DNA from: Lachnospiraceae bacterium
GTDB lineage: Bacteria > Bacillota > Clostridia > Lachnospirales > Lachnospiraceae
NCBI GenBank assembly: GCA_024404675.1
Contig: JAKSPO010000013.1
Coordinates: 1 to 54,408 of the forward strand
Direction: 5' to 3'
Length of the DNA stretch: 54,408 nt
In this document: positions 28,627-37,435 of the stretch, in pieces
How positions within the stretch are numbered: the first letter of the stretch is position 1
Layout: each line of letters starts with the position of its first letter
Position numbers and translations under genes: made by a program
Notes under the pieces: generated by a model
Told to the model about the DNA's origin: nothing
The model's database searches: none
The model's input: only the letters and a program-made list of their open reading frames with translations

Positions 28627-31611
28627 CTATTTATCCAAACCAAATTCTTTTCTCTTCTTAGCGATCTCTTCGTTAATATCTCTTGTGTAGTCAAGGAGAG
28701 TCTCACGAGGATCCTCGTGGTTCATCATAACCTTACGTACTGCATTAACGAGATGTCTCTGTGTGTAGTAGCCGCCGGCAACCTCAGGGGTACCAACAAC
28801 CCACTGCCACTGCTGAAGAATAATATTACGCTCCTTCGGGCTCCATGCAAGCTGGTCAAATGCCTTTCTGTTAGCAGTTGCATATCTTGCGGACGGTCCC
28901 ATAACTGCCTCAAGCTCCATACCGTAACGAGCCTGGATATCTGCACTTGCCCACCACTGAAGGAAGGTCCATGCCTGCTCGTGCTTGTCGGAGTTCTGAA
29001 GCATCATAGAGCATACACCCCAACACTGAATGCTTCTGTTGATATCAGGTTCACCGTCATGATCGGCATCAACCTTGTTGCCGTTCTCATCGAGAACATA
29101 GATACCGGGAACTAAAGCCATATCCCACAGACCAAGAATCTCAGGCGCGGATACCTGAAGGGTGTTGTACATACTGTAGTCGTACAAACCAAGCGGCATC
29201 TCACCACCACGGAAACGATCCTGGAAAGCATAATCCTGAGGAGTATTGTAATGTGTGAAGAACTTCGTGTATTCCTCAAATGCCTCAACGGCAACCTCGG
29301 TGTCGAGCATTACTCTGTCACCGTTCTCGGAGTAGAGGGAAGCACCACGCTGATAAAGCTGTGCGTACAAACCGTTCATATCCGGGCTTGCTACACCGTT
29401 GAACTTACGCTCGGTAGAAGGAATACCTACGTCCATGTTGGACTTCTGTAAGGTGGAAAGGATGGTTACAAGATCATCCCATGTATTCGGAACTTCGATA
29501 CCAAGCTCTTCAAAGATATCGGTACGATAGAACAATACGTTGAAGTTCTGGGTCTCAGGAAGTCCGTAAACGCCACCGTTATACTTATAAGGAATGTAAG
29601 CAGACTCTGCATACTCGGCAATAACCTCATCAAAGCTTCTTACACCGGTCATCGGATCGCCCTTGAACTGAGACAGCTCGCAAGCAGCACCTCGAAGTGC
29701 ATAGTTAACAGGCTCACCGGACGCAACACCGAGTGCTACATCAGGACCGGTTCCTGCAACGGTTGCCGGCAGAAGTACATCTGCGGTAATCAGGTCAAGG
29801 TTAACACCGATTCCATAATTAGGAACAAAGTCATCATCGATAAGAGTCTTCAGGATAACACTCTGATCACGACCACCGAAGATCCATACGGTGATGGTCT
29901 CGATGTCACCTTCGTAAACATTACCGATTGCGTTGTAGTCAACGACGAAGGAAGCACCAAAGGAACGAACCTCGTGAAGTGCCTTCTGGAACCAGTTCGA
30001 GGTATCCTTCTTAACCTTTGCATCGGAGCCGTGAACTACGATATAGTCGATATCGAGCTGCGCATCCTTCAAGGTAAGAATCTGTGTACCAAGAGAGGTT
30101 ACATTATTCTTAAATGCTGCAAAGTTCTTCGGAATCTTGGAATCATCGGCAGCGAATTTCTCAAGCTGGTCTGCAAGCGTAAGACATGCAGTAACCTGAG
30201 AGCCCTTCTCACCGGTGTATGCTACAAAGTCATCAATGAGCTTGTAAAGAACCCTGTACTCGGCATCCATAGCCTTCATAACCTCAGGATATCTCTGAGC
30301 AAGGTTGTAGTCACGGTTCTCATCGGGGTTCTTACCGGTAAGCACGAGAATCTGACGATACATCAGGTTCATACGATATACGCTATCGGTCATTCTGTTA
30401 AGAAGCTCACCCATCTCACCAAGAGTAACTTCCATACGGATGGAGTTCTTACCTGCATGCATGTAGAACTTGTACGGGTTGTTCTTCTCGTCGCTGATGG
30501 TGAACATCTTCCAGTCATTGGAGAAATCAAACTTAACAGCAGAAGCTTCCTCGAAAGGAATCTCACCATTAATATAAAGAGCACGGCAGGATACGAAACC
30601 ACGGTTGTAGTTCTGTCTTGCCTTAACGGTAAGCTCATAGAAGCCGTCAGCGGGAACTTCTACTTCCCACTCAATCCACTGTCCGGGCATCTTCCAGTTC
30701 TCGCCACCAATGATGTTAAGAATCTGCTTGGTAACGCTATAAGGATAGGTAACTGCGGAGGAACGATCGTACAGCGGGTACAAAGACTGAGACGAACGAT
30801 ACTTAGCCTTCTCACCTTCTACACGAACGCTTACGGAGTTGCTCATAGGCACAGAGCTATGCTCCTGGTTCATCTTGGAAAGATACTGACCATAGTTATC
30901 GCGCTCGGTAACTGCAGTAATCGTGAAATCCTTCAGAATCAGGGTCTCCTGAGACGCCTCGAGACGAATTACATTCTCGCCCTTCTCAAAATAGAAGCAA
31001 TAGGGCGTAGTAATATAACCAAGCTTATCCTTTACATAGGCAGTCTCCCAACGGGGTGCCTCAATCTGCTTCGGACGAAGCTCGTTACCTCTGTTGTCCT
31101 TTCTGGGCTCACTCGCATCGGTATAAATACGAGGGAACGTCAGTGTATCCGCACCGCTGAAGGGAGTTTCTCCGTTAATATAGAGAATTCTCTGAATCTC
31201 AACGCCGCGGGATGTCTTCTTATCCTGATCGGGATAATAAGTAAGCTTAAGGTTATACATTCCTGCAGTAGGAACATTGACGGTAAATTCTACATAACCG
31301 CCTTCATAGGACTTCAATACTCCGGTCTCACCGTAGCAGTCTCTACGCTCGTACAGCTCACCAGCAGTCAAATCCTTTGCCAGGTCGATTGCAATATCCT
31401 GGGTCGGATAAGCCTTACCCTGGTGCTTCACCAAGTAAGCAGAGTAGGAGTCAGCACGGCCTTCGCCCTCAATCTGAGAGAAATCGAAGCCCTTGTACTT
31501 GTCAGAATAGTCAGTCTTCTTCGTCAATCCATTCCAAACAAGGAGAAAGATTACGACAGCCACTGCCAGAATCGACCAGTACACACTCTTTTTCTTTAAA
31601 ATCTTTAACAT
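28627..31611 (-). CDS. Large membrane-anchored sugar-binding protein with extra N-terminal modules
   Basis: The 994-residue protein has an uncleaved-looking membrane segment (about 12-28) and no lipobox. Residues about 60-430 seem to form two carbohydrate-binding-like beta-sandwich modules, each with a FYEL/MYNLKLTYY-type core, YINGE and a C-terminal GKNSIRME or GENVIRLE strand. A helical segment (about 430-560) follows, and the last 450 residues are a family 1 solute-binding domain (GLPETQNFNVLFYRTDIFEELGI, GPSARYATANRKAFDQL). This is twice the length of a normal binding protein. I infer it captures polysaccharide at the surface and feeds oligosaccharides to the adjacent permeases. It is the first gene after the regulated promoter. 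Confidence 0.85.
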   Translation of the reverse strand: MLKILKKKSVYWSILAVAVVIFLLVWNGLTKKTDYSDKYKGFDFSQIEGEGRADSYSAYLVKHQGKAYPTQDIAIDLAKDLTAGELYERRDCYGETGVLKSYEGGYVEFTVNVPTAGMYNLKLTYYPDQDKKTSRGVEIQRILYINGETPFSGADTLTFPRIYTDASEPRKDNRGNELRPKQIEAPRWETAYVKDKLGYITTPYCFYFEKGENVIRLEASQETLILKDFTITAVTERDNYGQYLSKMNQEHSSVPMSNSVSVRVEGEKAKYRSSQSLYPLYDRSSAVTYPYSVTKQILNIIGGENWKMPGQWIEWEVEVPADGFYELTVKARQNYNRGFVSCRALYINGEIPFEEASAVKFDFSNDWKMFTISDEKNNPYKFYMHAGKNSIRMEVTLGEMGELLNRMTDSVYRMNLMYRQILVLTGKNPDENRDYNLAQRYPEVMKAMDAEYRVLYKLIDDFVAYTGEKGSQVTACLTLADQLEKFAADDSKIPKNFAAFKNNVTSLGTQILTLKDAQLDIDYIVVHGSDAKVKKDTSNWFQKALHEVRSFGASFVVDYNAIGNVYEGDIETITVWIFGGRDQSVILKTLIDDDFVPNYGIGVNLDLITADVLLPATVAGTGPDVALGVASGEPVNYALRGAACELSQFKGDPMTGVRSFDEVIAEYAESAYIPYKYNGGVYGLPETQNFNVLFYRTDIFEELGIEVPNTWDDLVTILSTLQKSNMDVGIPSTERKFNGVASPDMNGLYAQLYQRGASLYSENGDRVMLDTEVAVEAFEEYTKFFTHYNTPQDYAFQDRFRGGEMPLGLYDYSMYNTLQVSAPEILGLWDMALVPGIYVLDENGNKVDADHDGEPDINRSIQCWGVCSMMLQNSDKHEQAWTFLQWWASADIQARYGMELEAVMGPSARYATANRKAFDQLAWSPKERNIILQQWQWVVGTPEVAGGYYTQRHLVNAVRKVMMNHEDPRETLLDYTRDINEEIAKKRKEFGLDK

Positions 31612-31697
31612 TGGACCCTCCGTTCTGTAGGTGTCTTACACCCCATGCCTTCAATCTGATAGGCGCAACACCTCAGAAATCACCATGATGTGAAAAT

Positions 31698-31726
31698 ATT
31701 ATATAAAATAAGTCTTGATTTTGCAC
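31698..31726 (-). promoter_or_regulatory. Promoter of the glycan cluster
   Basis: On the minus strand a perfect TATAAT (31698-31703) has 17 bases before it a poor -35, GTGCAA (31721-31726). A good -10 and poor -35 suggest dependence on an activator, probably the adjacent AraC-type protein. The -35 bases are the same ones used by the plus-strand promoter. Confidence 0.6.
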
Positions 31727-31749
31727 TTCAATTTTTGCTATATTATAAT
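31721..31749 (+). promoter_or_regulatory. Promoter of the AraC-type regulator
   Basis: TTGCAC (31721-31726) is followed after 17 bases by TATAAT (31744-31749). The leader to the ATG is about 225 bases. Confidence 0.75.
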
Positions 31750-31804
31750 CAAATATTGCTAAAACAGCCCATATTTACAAAAATAAATCACATTATTTGG
31801 TCTG

Positions 31805-31914
31805 TTTTGTGCAAAAAAGTAGAAAGGAAAATACCATTTACCTTATACATTTTCCGTTCTTTACTTAAAAATCACTAAAACCGCCAGCGTTTTTTGTGCA
31901 TTTTATGCATTTTT
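31805..31914. promoter_or_regulatory. Candidate AraC-type operator repeats
   Basis: TTTTGTGCA occurs at 31805-31813 and 31892-31900, and its core occurs inverted at 31722-31726. TGCATTTTA and TGCATTTTT are adjacent (31897-31905, 31906-31914). Spaced repeats of this kind are typical of AraC-type binding sites; here the match is inferred. Confidence 0.4.
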
Positions 31915-31980
31915 AACCAAGCGGCACCCCCTTTTGTCCATTCTTTAAATAGCAAAATATGAAACACAAGGAGATTCTAT

Positions 31981-32850
31981 ATGGCTCGTGAGCTTGACGG
32001 CACCTTTGAAAAGGTCGCCTATGAGGACAACAACCTGGTTCTGATGTATATCAACCGCCAAAGTGAGGATTACAACACACATTGGCACACTGCAGCCGAA
32101 ATCATCATGCCGCTCGAGAACGGTTATCAGGTAAGCATCAATAATAAGCAGTACGATCTGCGGGAACACGATATCCTTTTCATCCCGCCCGGGGAGCTGC
32201 ATGCCCTGATCGCTCCGCAGACCGGTGCACGTCTCATTTTGATGTTTAACTTCTCAGTTTTCAACGCAATCGATGATTTTTCGGCGATCACGCCGATTCT
32301 GTCGCAGCCGGTGCTGATTTCGCCGCGCTCGTATATGGATGTGCACGGCATCGAAGTGGGGCTATTGAACAAGATCATCGCCGAGTATCCGAAGCAGTCC
32401 GAGCCGCTTCGCATCGCCATGATCTATTCCTACCTGCTACAGTTCTTCGTACATCTCGGCAGGCAGCACATCCGTACCGAGGTCATCTTCCCGGATGTCC
32501 GTTCCGGCAAGCAGACGGAATATGTGGAGAAGCTTAATAACGTCATCACCTACATCAATTCCAATTACACCGAAGAGATTACCTTAGAGAAGGCCTCTTC
32601 CATCGCCGGCTTCTCGAAGTTTCATTTTTCGAGACTTTTTAAGCAATTTACCGGTCAGTCCTATTATAATTATCTGAACCAGCGGCGCGTAAAGGCAGCT
32701 GAAGCACTTCTTCTGAATCCGCACCTGTCTGTTACGGACGTTGCAATGCAGTCCGGGTTCACTTCGATTGCAACCTTCAACCGCGTATTCCGTCAGATTA
32801 AGGACTGTACACCCTCCGAGTATAAGATTTACTACCACAGCAGGCACTAA
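31981..32850 (+). CDS. AraC-type transcriptional regulator
   Basis: 289 residues: an N-terminal cupin sensor domain (about 30-90) with HWHTAAEIIMPLENG and HDILFIPPGELHAL, and a C-terminal pair of helix-turn-helix motifs (about 190-285) with ITLEKASSIAGFSKFHFSRLFKQ and SVTDVAMQSGF, ending FNRVFRQIKDCTPSEY. The cupin probably binds a sugar. The start ATG has AAGGAGA upstream. It is divergent from the large glycan cluster, so it most likely activates it in response to an imported sugar. It ends 10 bases from the converging HAD gene. Confidence 0.93.
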   Translation: MARELDGTFEKVAYEDNNLVLMYINRQSEDYNTHWHTAAEIIMPLENGYQVSINNKQYDLREHDILFIPPGELHALIAPQTGARLILMFNFSVFNAIDDFSAITPILSQPVLISPRSYMDVHGIEVGLLNKIIAEYPKQSEPLRIAMIYSYLLQFFVHLGRQHIRTEVIFPDVRSGKQTEYVEKLNNVITYINSNYTEEITLEKASSIAGFSKFHFSRLFKQFTGQSYYNYLNQRRVKAAEALLLNPHLSVTDVAMQSGFTSIATFNRVFRQIKDCTPSEYKIYYHSRH

Positions 32851-32860
32851 CCCTGTATCG

Positions 32861-33499
32861 TTATGCTCCAAGCAGGTCCGCAATCTCTGCGGGCGTATCG
32901 GCAATTGACACTGCCCCCGCCTTTACTAACTCCTCACGGGTTCCGAAGCCGAAGGTAACGCCAATCGTATCTACGCCAAATGCCCTCGCGCCCTCCACAT
33001 CGTAGAACCGATCTCCGATCATCACGATGTCCTCGCAGCGAGCCCCCGAGGTGTCCAGTGCGTGCTGAAAGACCTCCGCCTTCGTTGAAATCCGGCCGTC
33101 TGTACTTGCGCCGCATACATAAGTAAAATACTGTTGAAGCCCGAAGTGTTCTGTGATATATTTCGCAAAACGTTCGGGCTTACTTGTTGCCACAACAAGG
33201 GTATAGCCTGCATTCTTAAGTCTTTCGAGTGCCTCCGGAATGCCGTCATACACACGGTTTTCCTTCCATCCGATCACCTCGTAGCGTTCCCGGTAAGCCT
33301 TCACCGCCTCATTGATCCGCTCGCCTTCAAAGAAATCGGCGAATCCGACCGATAACGGCGGGCCGATGTATTTTGTCAAAGACGCCCGGTCCACATTTTT
33401 AACACCGAGCTTGTCAAGCGCGTACGCATAGCTGTTACAGATGCCCTCCGAAGAATCCGTAAGCGTTCCGTCCAGATCAAAAAACAGATATTTCGCCAT
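32861..33499 (-). CDS. HAD-superfamily phosphatase (phosphoglycolate phosphatase-like)
   Basis: 212 residues with the nucleophile motif FFDLDGTLTDSSEGI (D8, D10), the YIGPP loop, ATSK in motif II and IGDRFYDVEGA in motif IV. This group includes phosphoglycolate phosphatases and 5-prime nucleotidases; the substrate is not fixed. The start ATG has GGAGAGG upstream. It meets the AraC gene tail to tail with a 10-base gap and no terminator, so the two transcripts probably overlap. An imperfect CCTGACAT/ATGTCGGG stem (about 33530-33550) lies upstream. Confidence 0.88.
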   Translation of the reverse strand: MAKYLFFDLDGTLTDSSEGICNSYAYALDKLGVKNVDRASLTKYIGPPLSVGFADFFEGERINEAVKAYRERYEVIGWKENRVYDGIPEALERLKNAGYTLVVATSKPERFAKYITEHFGLQQYFTYVCGASTDGRISTKAEVFQHALDTSGARCEDIVMIGDRFYDVEGARAFGVDTIGVTFGFGTREELVKAGAVSIADTPAEIADLLGA

Positions 33500-33566
33500 G
33501 TATTTATCCTCTCCTTCTTAAAGAATGCCCGACATTTTCATGTCAGGATAGTCTTTTACGGAATAA

Positions 33567-33596
33567 AATCGCTGTAAGCCTGAGCCTACAGCGATT
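33567..33596 (-). terminator. Terminator of the envelope operon
   Basis: AATCGCTGTA (33567-33576) pairs exactly with TACAGCGATT (33587-33596), and TTTT follows in the minus-strand transcript. It follows the 530-residue gene. Confidence 0.8.
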
Positions 33597-33607
33597 CCTA
33601 TCTCATA

Positions 33608-35200
33608 TTATTCTCCGTCTTCCTCTTCCCAGGAATTCTTGGTCGTCGTCAGCATGGACGCTACACACCAGTGCGGGTTGATGACACCGTCGTCCGGCGT
33701 ATCATCGATATATACATAGTAATTCGTCGTGTCAACCGTAACGGTTCTTGCCTGACCGGTCTTATTCAGGATCATGTTCTTCGTGAACTGAATACGGCAG
33801 GAGTAGCACTCATCGCTGTATTCCTTATAATCGGTTACGGAAACATTGGTATATTTCGGCTTTCCGTCCTTATGGTCACTGATGAAGGTAATATCCACAT
33901 CCGTCGCATAATGACCGGCCTCGGTATAATAAGCCGAGTTGTAAATCAAACGCTTACGAATGGTAGCAAGACCGTAGTTGGAACCCTTCAGATCTCTTGT
34001 AAGGAAATCGGTCCACATCTGCGCCGTTTCCAAAGCATAATCATGACGATCGGAGGGCATTGCCGTCTCACTTGCACCCATCATTGCCTCAATACGGATA
34101 TTGCCGTTAGCATCCGGTTCGAACTCAACCAAAGCGCCCATACTGTTGTAAATCAGAATGTCGGGCTTCTCGGCAAGTCCTGTGATCTCATAAGTAATGG
34201 TCGACGGAATCTTTACATACTGAAGAACTTCCTTCGGAACCTCAACCTTGGCGGGAACCGGATCCCCCTTCATAAAGTCCTTGGTTACCGCAATCCCGTT
34301 CACGCTTACCTTGTAGGTATCCGGAACCGAGATACGGTAATTGTTGGTTGTAATGCTGAGGGAAGGAACAACCTTGTCGATCTTCCAGTCGCCGATACGA
34401 AGCATTGCAAAGATTGTCTTCTCGTTGACTGCCTTCAGACGAATCTTGGCAACAAGATTGCCGTCGGAAGAAAGAATGTCATATACCGGATGCTCGGTAT
34501 CGTAGCTGTTCTTATCCTTAGAAGCGGTAAAGCTCTCACTGCTCTGCAAAATGCCGAGGTATGTCTTACGATACAGATCCTCGCTTTCAAAAACGCAGGC
34601 ATGCTCGGGAAGCTCAACCATATCAAGGATGCTTCCGTCCTTGACCTTCATGGCGAAATCCTTCTTCACAAGGCTGTCAATTACATTCTCGTAACGGGAA
34701 TCCTCATAACGCTTCAGACATTTGGTCGTATAGCGAAGGAACGACGCTGCGAGGATAATCAGAACTAAAGCATAGGCACCAAGGCAGATATAGAACATGT
34801 TTCTGCCGCGCTTCTCCTGAAGCGTCTGCTTCGGTGCGCGTCTTACCGGCTTCTCCGCCGATTCACTCTTTGCCTTCTTCACCACGGAAGCGGCAGCGGC
34901 CTGTTCAGCTCCTCTTGCAGGCTTGGTTGCCGCAGGCACACGAGCGCCCGAACGCTTTGCCTCCTTAGCAGCCTTAGCCATAGCCTCCTGGGCACGCTTA
35001 TTGCGGCCTGCCTCTCTGCGCTCCGCAATTCTACGCTTGCGCTCTATCATTGCGGTATACTGCTCTTCCGTCATCTCATCGTCTTCCGGATCATAATCCA
35101 GATTCGGACTTGCCTTCAGAGCTTCAAATAATCTCTTCTCACTCTCATCGCGGAAACCGCCGAGCGACTCCGGGGAGAAATTCTCATCGATATCAGCCAT
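33608..35200 (-). CDS. Single-span membrane protein of unknown function, large outside domain
   Basis: I do not recognise this family. The 530-residue protein has a charged cytoplasmic N terminus (about 1-130), acidic at first and then rich in arginine, lysine and alanine, and one membrane segment (about 134-155). The remaining 375 residues lie outside. The outside part has repeated beta-strand-like blocks, including VSVNGIAVTKDFMKGDPVP and YYVYIDDTPDDGVINPHW. It is the last gene of an operon with a PAP2 phosphatase, a GT2/GtrA fusion and a phosphodiester glycosidase, so a role in the cell envelope is likely. There are 12 bases between it and the gene before it, and AGGAGG precedes the start. 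Confidence 0.75.
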   Translation of the reverse strand: MADIDENFSPESLGGFRDESEKRLFEALKASPNLDYDPEDDEMTEEQYTAMIERKRRIAERREAGRNKRAQEAMAKAAKEAKRSGARVPAATKPARGAEQAAAASVVKKAKSESAEKPVRRAPKQTLQEKRGRNMFYICLGAYALVLIILAASFLRYTTKCLKRYEDSRYENVIDSLVKKDFAMKVKDGSILDMVELPEHACVFESEDLYRKTYLGILQSSESFTASKDKNSYDTEHPVYDILSSDGNLVAKIRLKAVNEKTIFAMLRIGDWKIDKVVPSLSITTNNYRISVPDTYKVSVNGIAVTKDFMKGDPVPAKVEVPKEVLQYVKIPSTITYEITGLAEKPDILIYNSMGALVEFEPDANGNIRIEAMMGASETAMPSDRHDYALETAQMWTDFLTRDLKGSNYGLATIRKRLIYNSAYYTEAGHYATDVDITFISDHKDGKPKYTNVSVTDYKEYSDECYSCRIQFTKNMILNKTGQARTVTVDTTNYYVYIDDTPDDGVINPHWCVASMLTTTKNSWEEEDGE

Positions 35201-35212
35201 CTTCTCTCCTCC

Positions 35213-36322
35213 TTACTTGCTCTTAGGCATTACCACATATGCTGTGGGAAGCTTCCAGGACGAGTTCTGATAGTAGAAGGTCGTGCTGGTCATTTCGTAT
35301 TTGTTATTATAGAACATGGTGGAGGAGCTGCCACCGTCAAGGTTGGCTGCATTCACTGCACCGTACTCAAGCATGATGCTGATCAGGTCGGCTGCTGTTG
35401 CACCGAGATGTCCGCCGGCACCACGTCCGTCCGTAACCAGAAGGAGCATTGCACCGTCCGCTCTCTGACCGATAGCGGTTCTTGGGTTTGCACCGGAGCC
35501 CTGTCCGTTCATCTCACGTCCCTCACCGTTAATGATGAGCGGCACGAAATGGTTGTTGGAATCGGAGTTCTCTTCCTGGAAACATACGCAGTCACGAATG
35601 CCTGCTTCCTCAACATACTTGATAATATCATTCGAGGTCATACCCTCGATACTCTTAATGATCAGAAGATCGTCATTGGTCATGGCAATCATATAAAGAC
35701 CTTTGTTGGAACCGGGCTTGTTGCAGGTAATCTTACCGTTCTGCACAACAACACCGAGCGGGCTTCCGCCCTTGTTACCGGTCGATACGTACAAGCCGCC
35801 GTTGATACCGCCGACTGCACCGGTACTCTTTACAATCTCGCCAAGCTCCTTGCCGTACTCACCCCACGGGTAGGTCGTTCCGACACATACCTGCGAGGGG
35901 TCCTTAACAATCATCAGCTTAGCAAAGTAGGAGCTTCCCGCGATTTCAACGATGCGAACACCGTTCTCGTCAAAGTACTCCTTCTTCGTGCCCTGCGTCT
36001 CCTCCGGTCCCATAGGGTCATCCGGATTCTCATTCTTATCGATATGAATCATATCCTTATCAAGGACATCTACATTCATCTCCTCACGGGAGTTACGATT
36101 CTTAATCTCCTCAAGCTCTGCCTTGGAAAGCACAAGCTTTGCTACAAATTTCATCTGTCCGCTCTCGAGAATGGACGATGCGAACAAGTCCTTCGCTGCC
36201 GGTGAAGGACCGTTACAGATCTTATAAACTACGAGATATACGGTAGCCACAAAAATCAGAACGGTGACAAGCACTACTAAAAGCGCTCTTCCCACATATT
36301 TTAAAATCTTCTTCGTGTTCAT
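35213..36322 (-). CDS. Phosphodiester glycosidase family protein (NAGPA/DUF2233-like)
   Basis: The 369-residue protein has an N-terminal membrane segment (about 10-30) and a C-terminal NAGPA-like domain with GGINGGLYV, GGSPLGVVVQNGKI, NPRTAIGQRADG and NLDGGSSSTM. In animals the family uncovers the mannose 6-phosphate signal; bacterial members cleave sugar-phosphodiester bonds in envelope polymers or related compounds. It is anchored outside and is likely to act on a wall or lipid-linked polymer. It lies between the GT2/GtrA gene, 9 bases away, and the 530-residue protein. The anchor and the operon support an envelope role. Confidence 0.88.
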   Translation of the reverse strand: MNTKKILKYVGRALLVVLVTVLIFVATVYLVVYKICNGPSPAAKDLFASSILESGQMKFVAKLVLSKAELEEIKNRNSREEMNVDVLDKDMIHIDKNENPDDPMGPEETQGTKKEYFDENGVRIVEIAGSSYFAKLMIVKDPSQVCVGTTYPWGEYGKELGEIVKSTGAVGGINGGLYVSTGNKGGSPLGVVVQNGKITCNKPGSNKGLYMIAMTNDDLLIIKSIEGMTSNDIIKYVEEAGIRDCVCFQEENSDSNNHFVPLIINGEGREMNGQGSGANPRTAIGQRADGAMLLLVTDGRGAGGHLGATAADLISIMLEYGAVNAANLDGGSSSTMFYNNKYEMTSTTFYYQNSSWKLPTAYVVMPKSK

Positions 36323-36331
36323 TACATACCC

Positions 36332-37390
36332 CTACTTAAAAACCCAGCGACGCTGAATCTGATAACTGAATAGAAAAAGCACCAAATCTACAACAACCTT
36401 AATGATTGACTCCCAGAAGGAAGCCCCGAGACCGAGGATCTTCTGCGAAATAAGCACCAAAAGGAGATAAGAAAGTGCCACCTGGCAAACTGCCAGTATC
36501 GTATAGCGGCCAAGCGACTTTCCAACGGCCGTATTGCTTTGGAATACAACCTTTCGGTTCACCGCATAGTTAAACAGCGCACTGACAACTCTTGCGCCAA
36601 CCGTTGCGATTGCAATTCGAAGCGTGCCGTCCATCCTGTCGCCAATCAAAAGATTGATTAACGTAAACAGCAGGAAATCGACCAGAAACGAAGCAATCGA
36701 GCTGCCGATATACTTGAAAATAATCATATAGATTCGGAAGGAATCACGGAACGGATGGAAATGTGAGGAGGCATTGTCATCAATATAGACCGTGTCGATT
36801 ACAACCTCGTCAAATGCGATTCCCTTCGTCTTCATCACCAGAAGCTGGTTCGTTTCGTACTCATAACGATCGCCCTCGATCTCGATCATCGTCGGCAGAT
36901 GCTTAAACGGTACTGCCCGAAGACCGGTCTGCGTATCGCTGATCTTGATTCCGCAGGCAAAGCGGAATACAGTCTTTGTAATATTGTTGCCCATCCGGCT
37001 CTTAAACGGAACCTGCGGCTGCGAAAAATCGCGCACACCGAGAATCACCTTGTCCGGTGCCTTCTCCATGGCATTGACGCAGGCACGAATATCCTTCGGC
37101 AGATGCTGTCCGTCCGCATCGACGGTAATGACACCAAGGACGTCCGTTCTGTTCTCAAGCACATACGAAAAGGCTGTCTTCATCGCGCGACCCTTACCTT
37201 TGTTCACCTCATGGGTAAGCACGGTCACTTCGGGAAATGCCTTAACCGTTTCAAACGGCTCCAGATATTCCGGCGCACTTCCGTCATTCACGACGATGAT
37301 GTCGTCAAAGCCCTCTGCAATAATACTTTTCACGGTGTTGATCATCTTCTCGTCCGGATTGAGGGACGGAACAATTACCGTAGTCTTCAT
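36332..37390 (-). CDS. Glycosyltransferase family 2 fused to a GtrA membrane domain
   Basis: 352 residues. The N-terminal 220 form a GT2 domain (VIVPSLNPDEKM, IIVVNDGS, TVDADGQHLPKD). The C-terminal part, from about 225, has four membrane segments of the GtrA type (IGSSIASFLVDFLLFTLIN). Such proteins add a sugar to undecaprenyl phosphate or use lipid-linked sugars to decorate cell-surface polymers. The start ATG has a weak AGAAAGTGAG upstream. It follows the PAP2 gene by 45 bases and precedes the phosphodiester glycosidase by 9, so it is part of the envelope operon. The polymer is unknown. Confidence 0.92.
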   Translation of the reverse strand: MKTTVIVPSLNPDEKMINTVKSIIAEGFDDIIVVNDGSAPEYLEPFETVKAFPEVTVLTHEVNKGKGRAMKTAFSYVLENRTDVLGVITVDADGQHLPKDIRACVNAMEKAPDKVILGVRDFSQPQVPFKSRMGNNITKTVFRFACGIKISDTQTGLRAVPFKHLPTMIEIEGDRYEYETNQLLVMKTKGIAFDEVVIDTVYIDDNASSHFHPFRDSFRIYMIIFKYIGSSIASFLVDFLLFTLINLLIGDRMDGTLRIAIATVGARVVSALFNYAVNRKVVFQSNTAVGKSLGRYTILAVCQVALSYLLLVLISQKILGLGASFWESIIKVVVDLVLFLFSYQIQRRWVFK

Positions 37391-37435
37391 AGCATACTCA
37401 CTTTCTGTATGGTTTAGTCTTCTCCCCGTTGCCGC

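Larger units (their letters stand above)
31612..31980. other. Divergent control region of the glycan cluster
   Basis: A 369-base AT-rich gap between the large binding protein and the AraC-type regulator. It contains both promoters and three copies of a GTGCA core described separately. No open frame of any quality is present. Confidence 0.7.
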
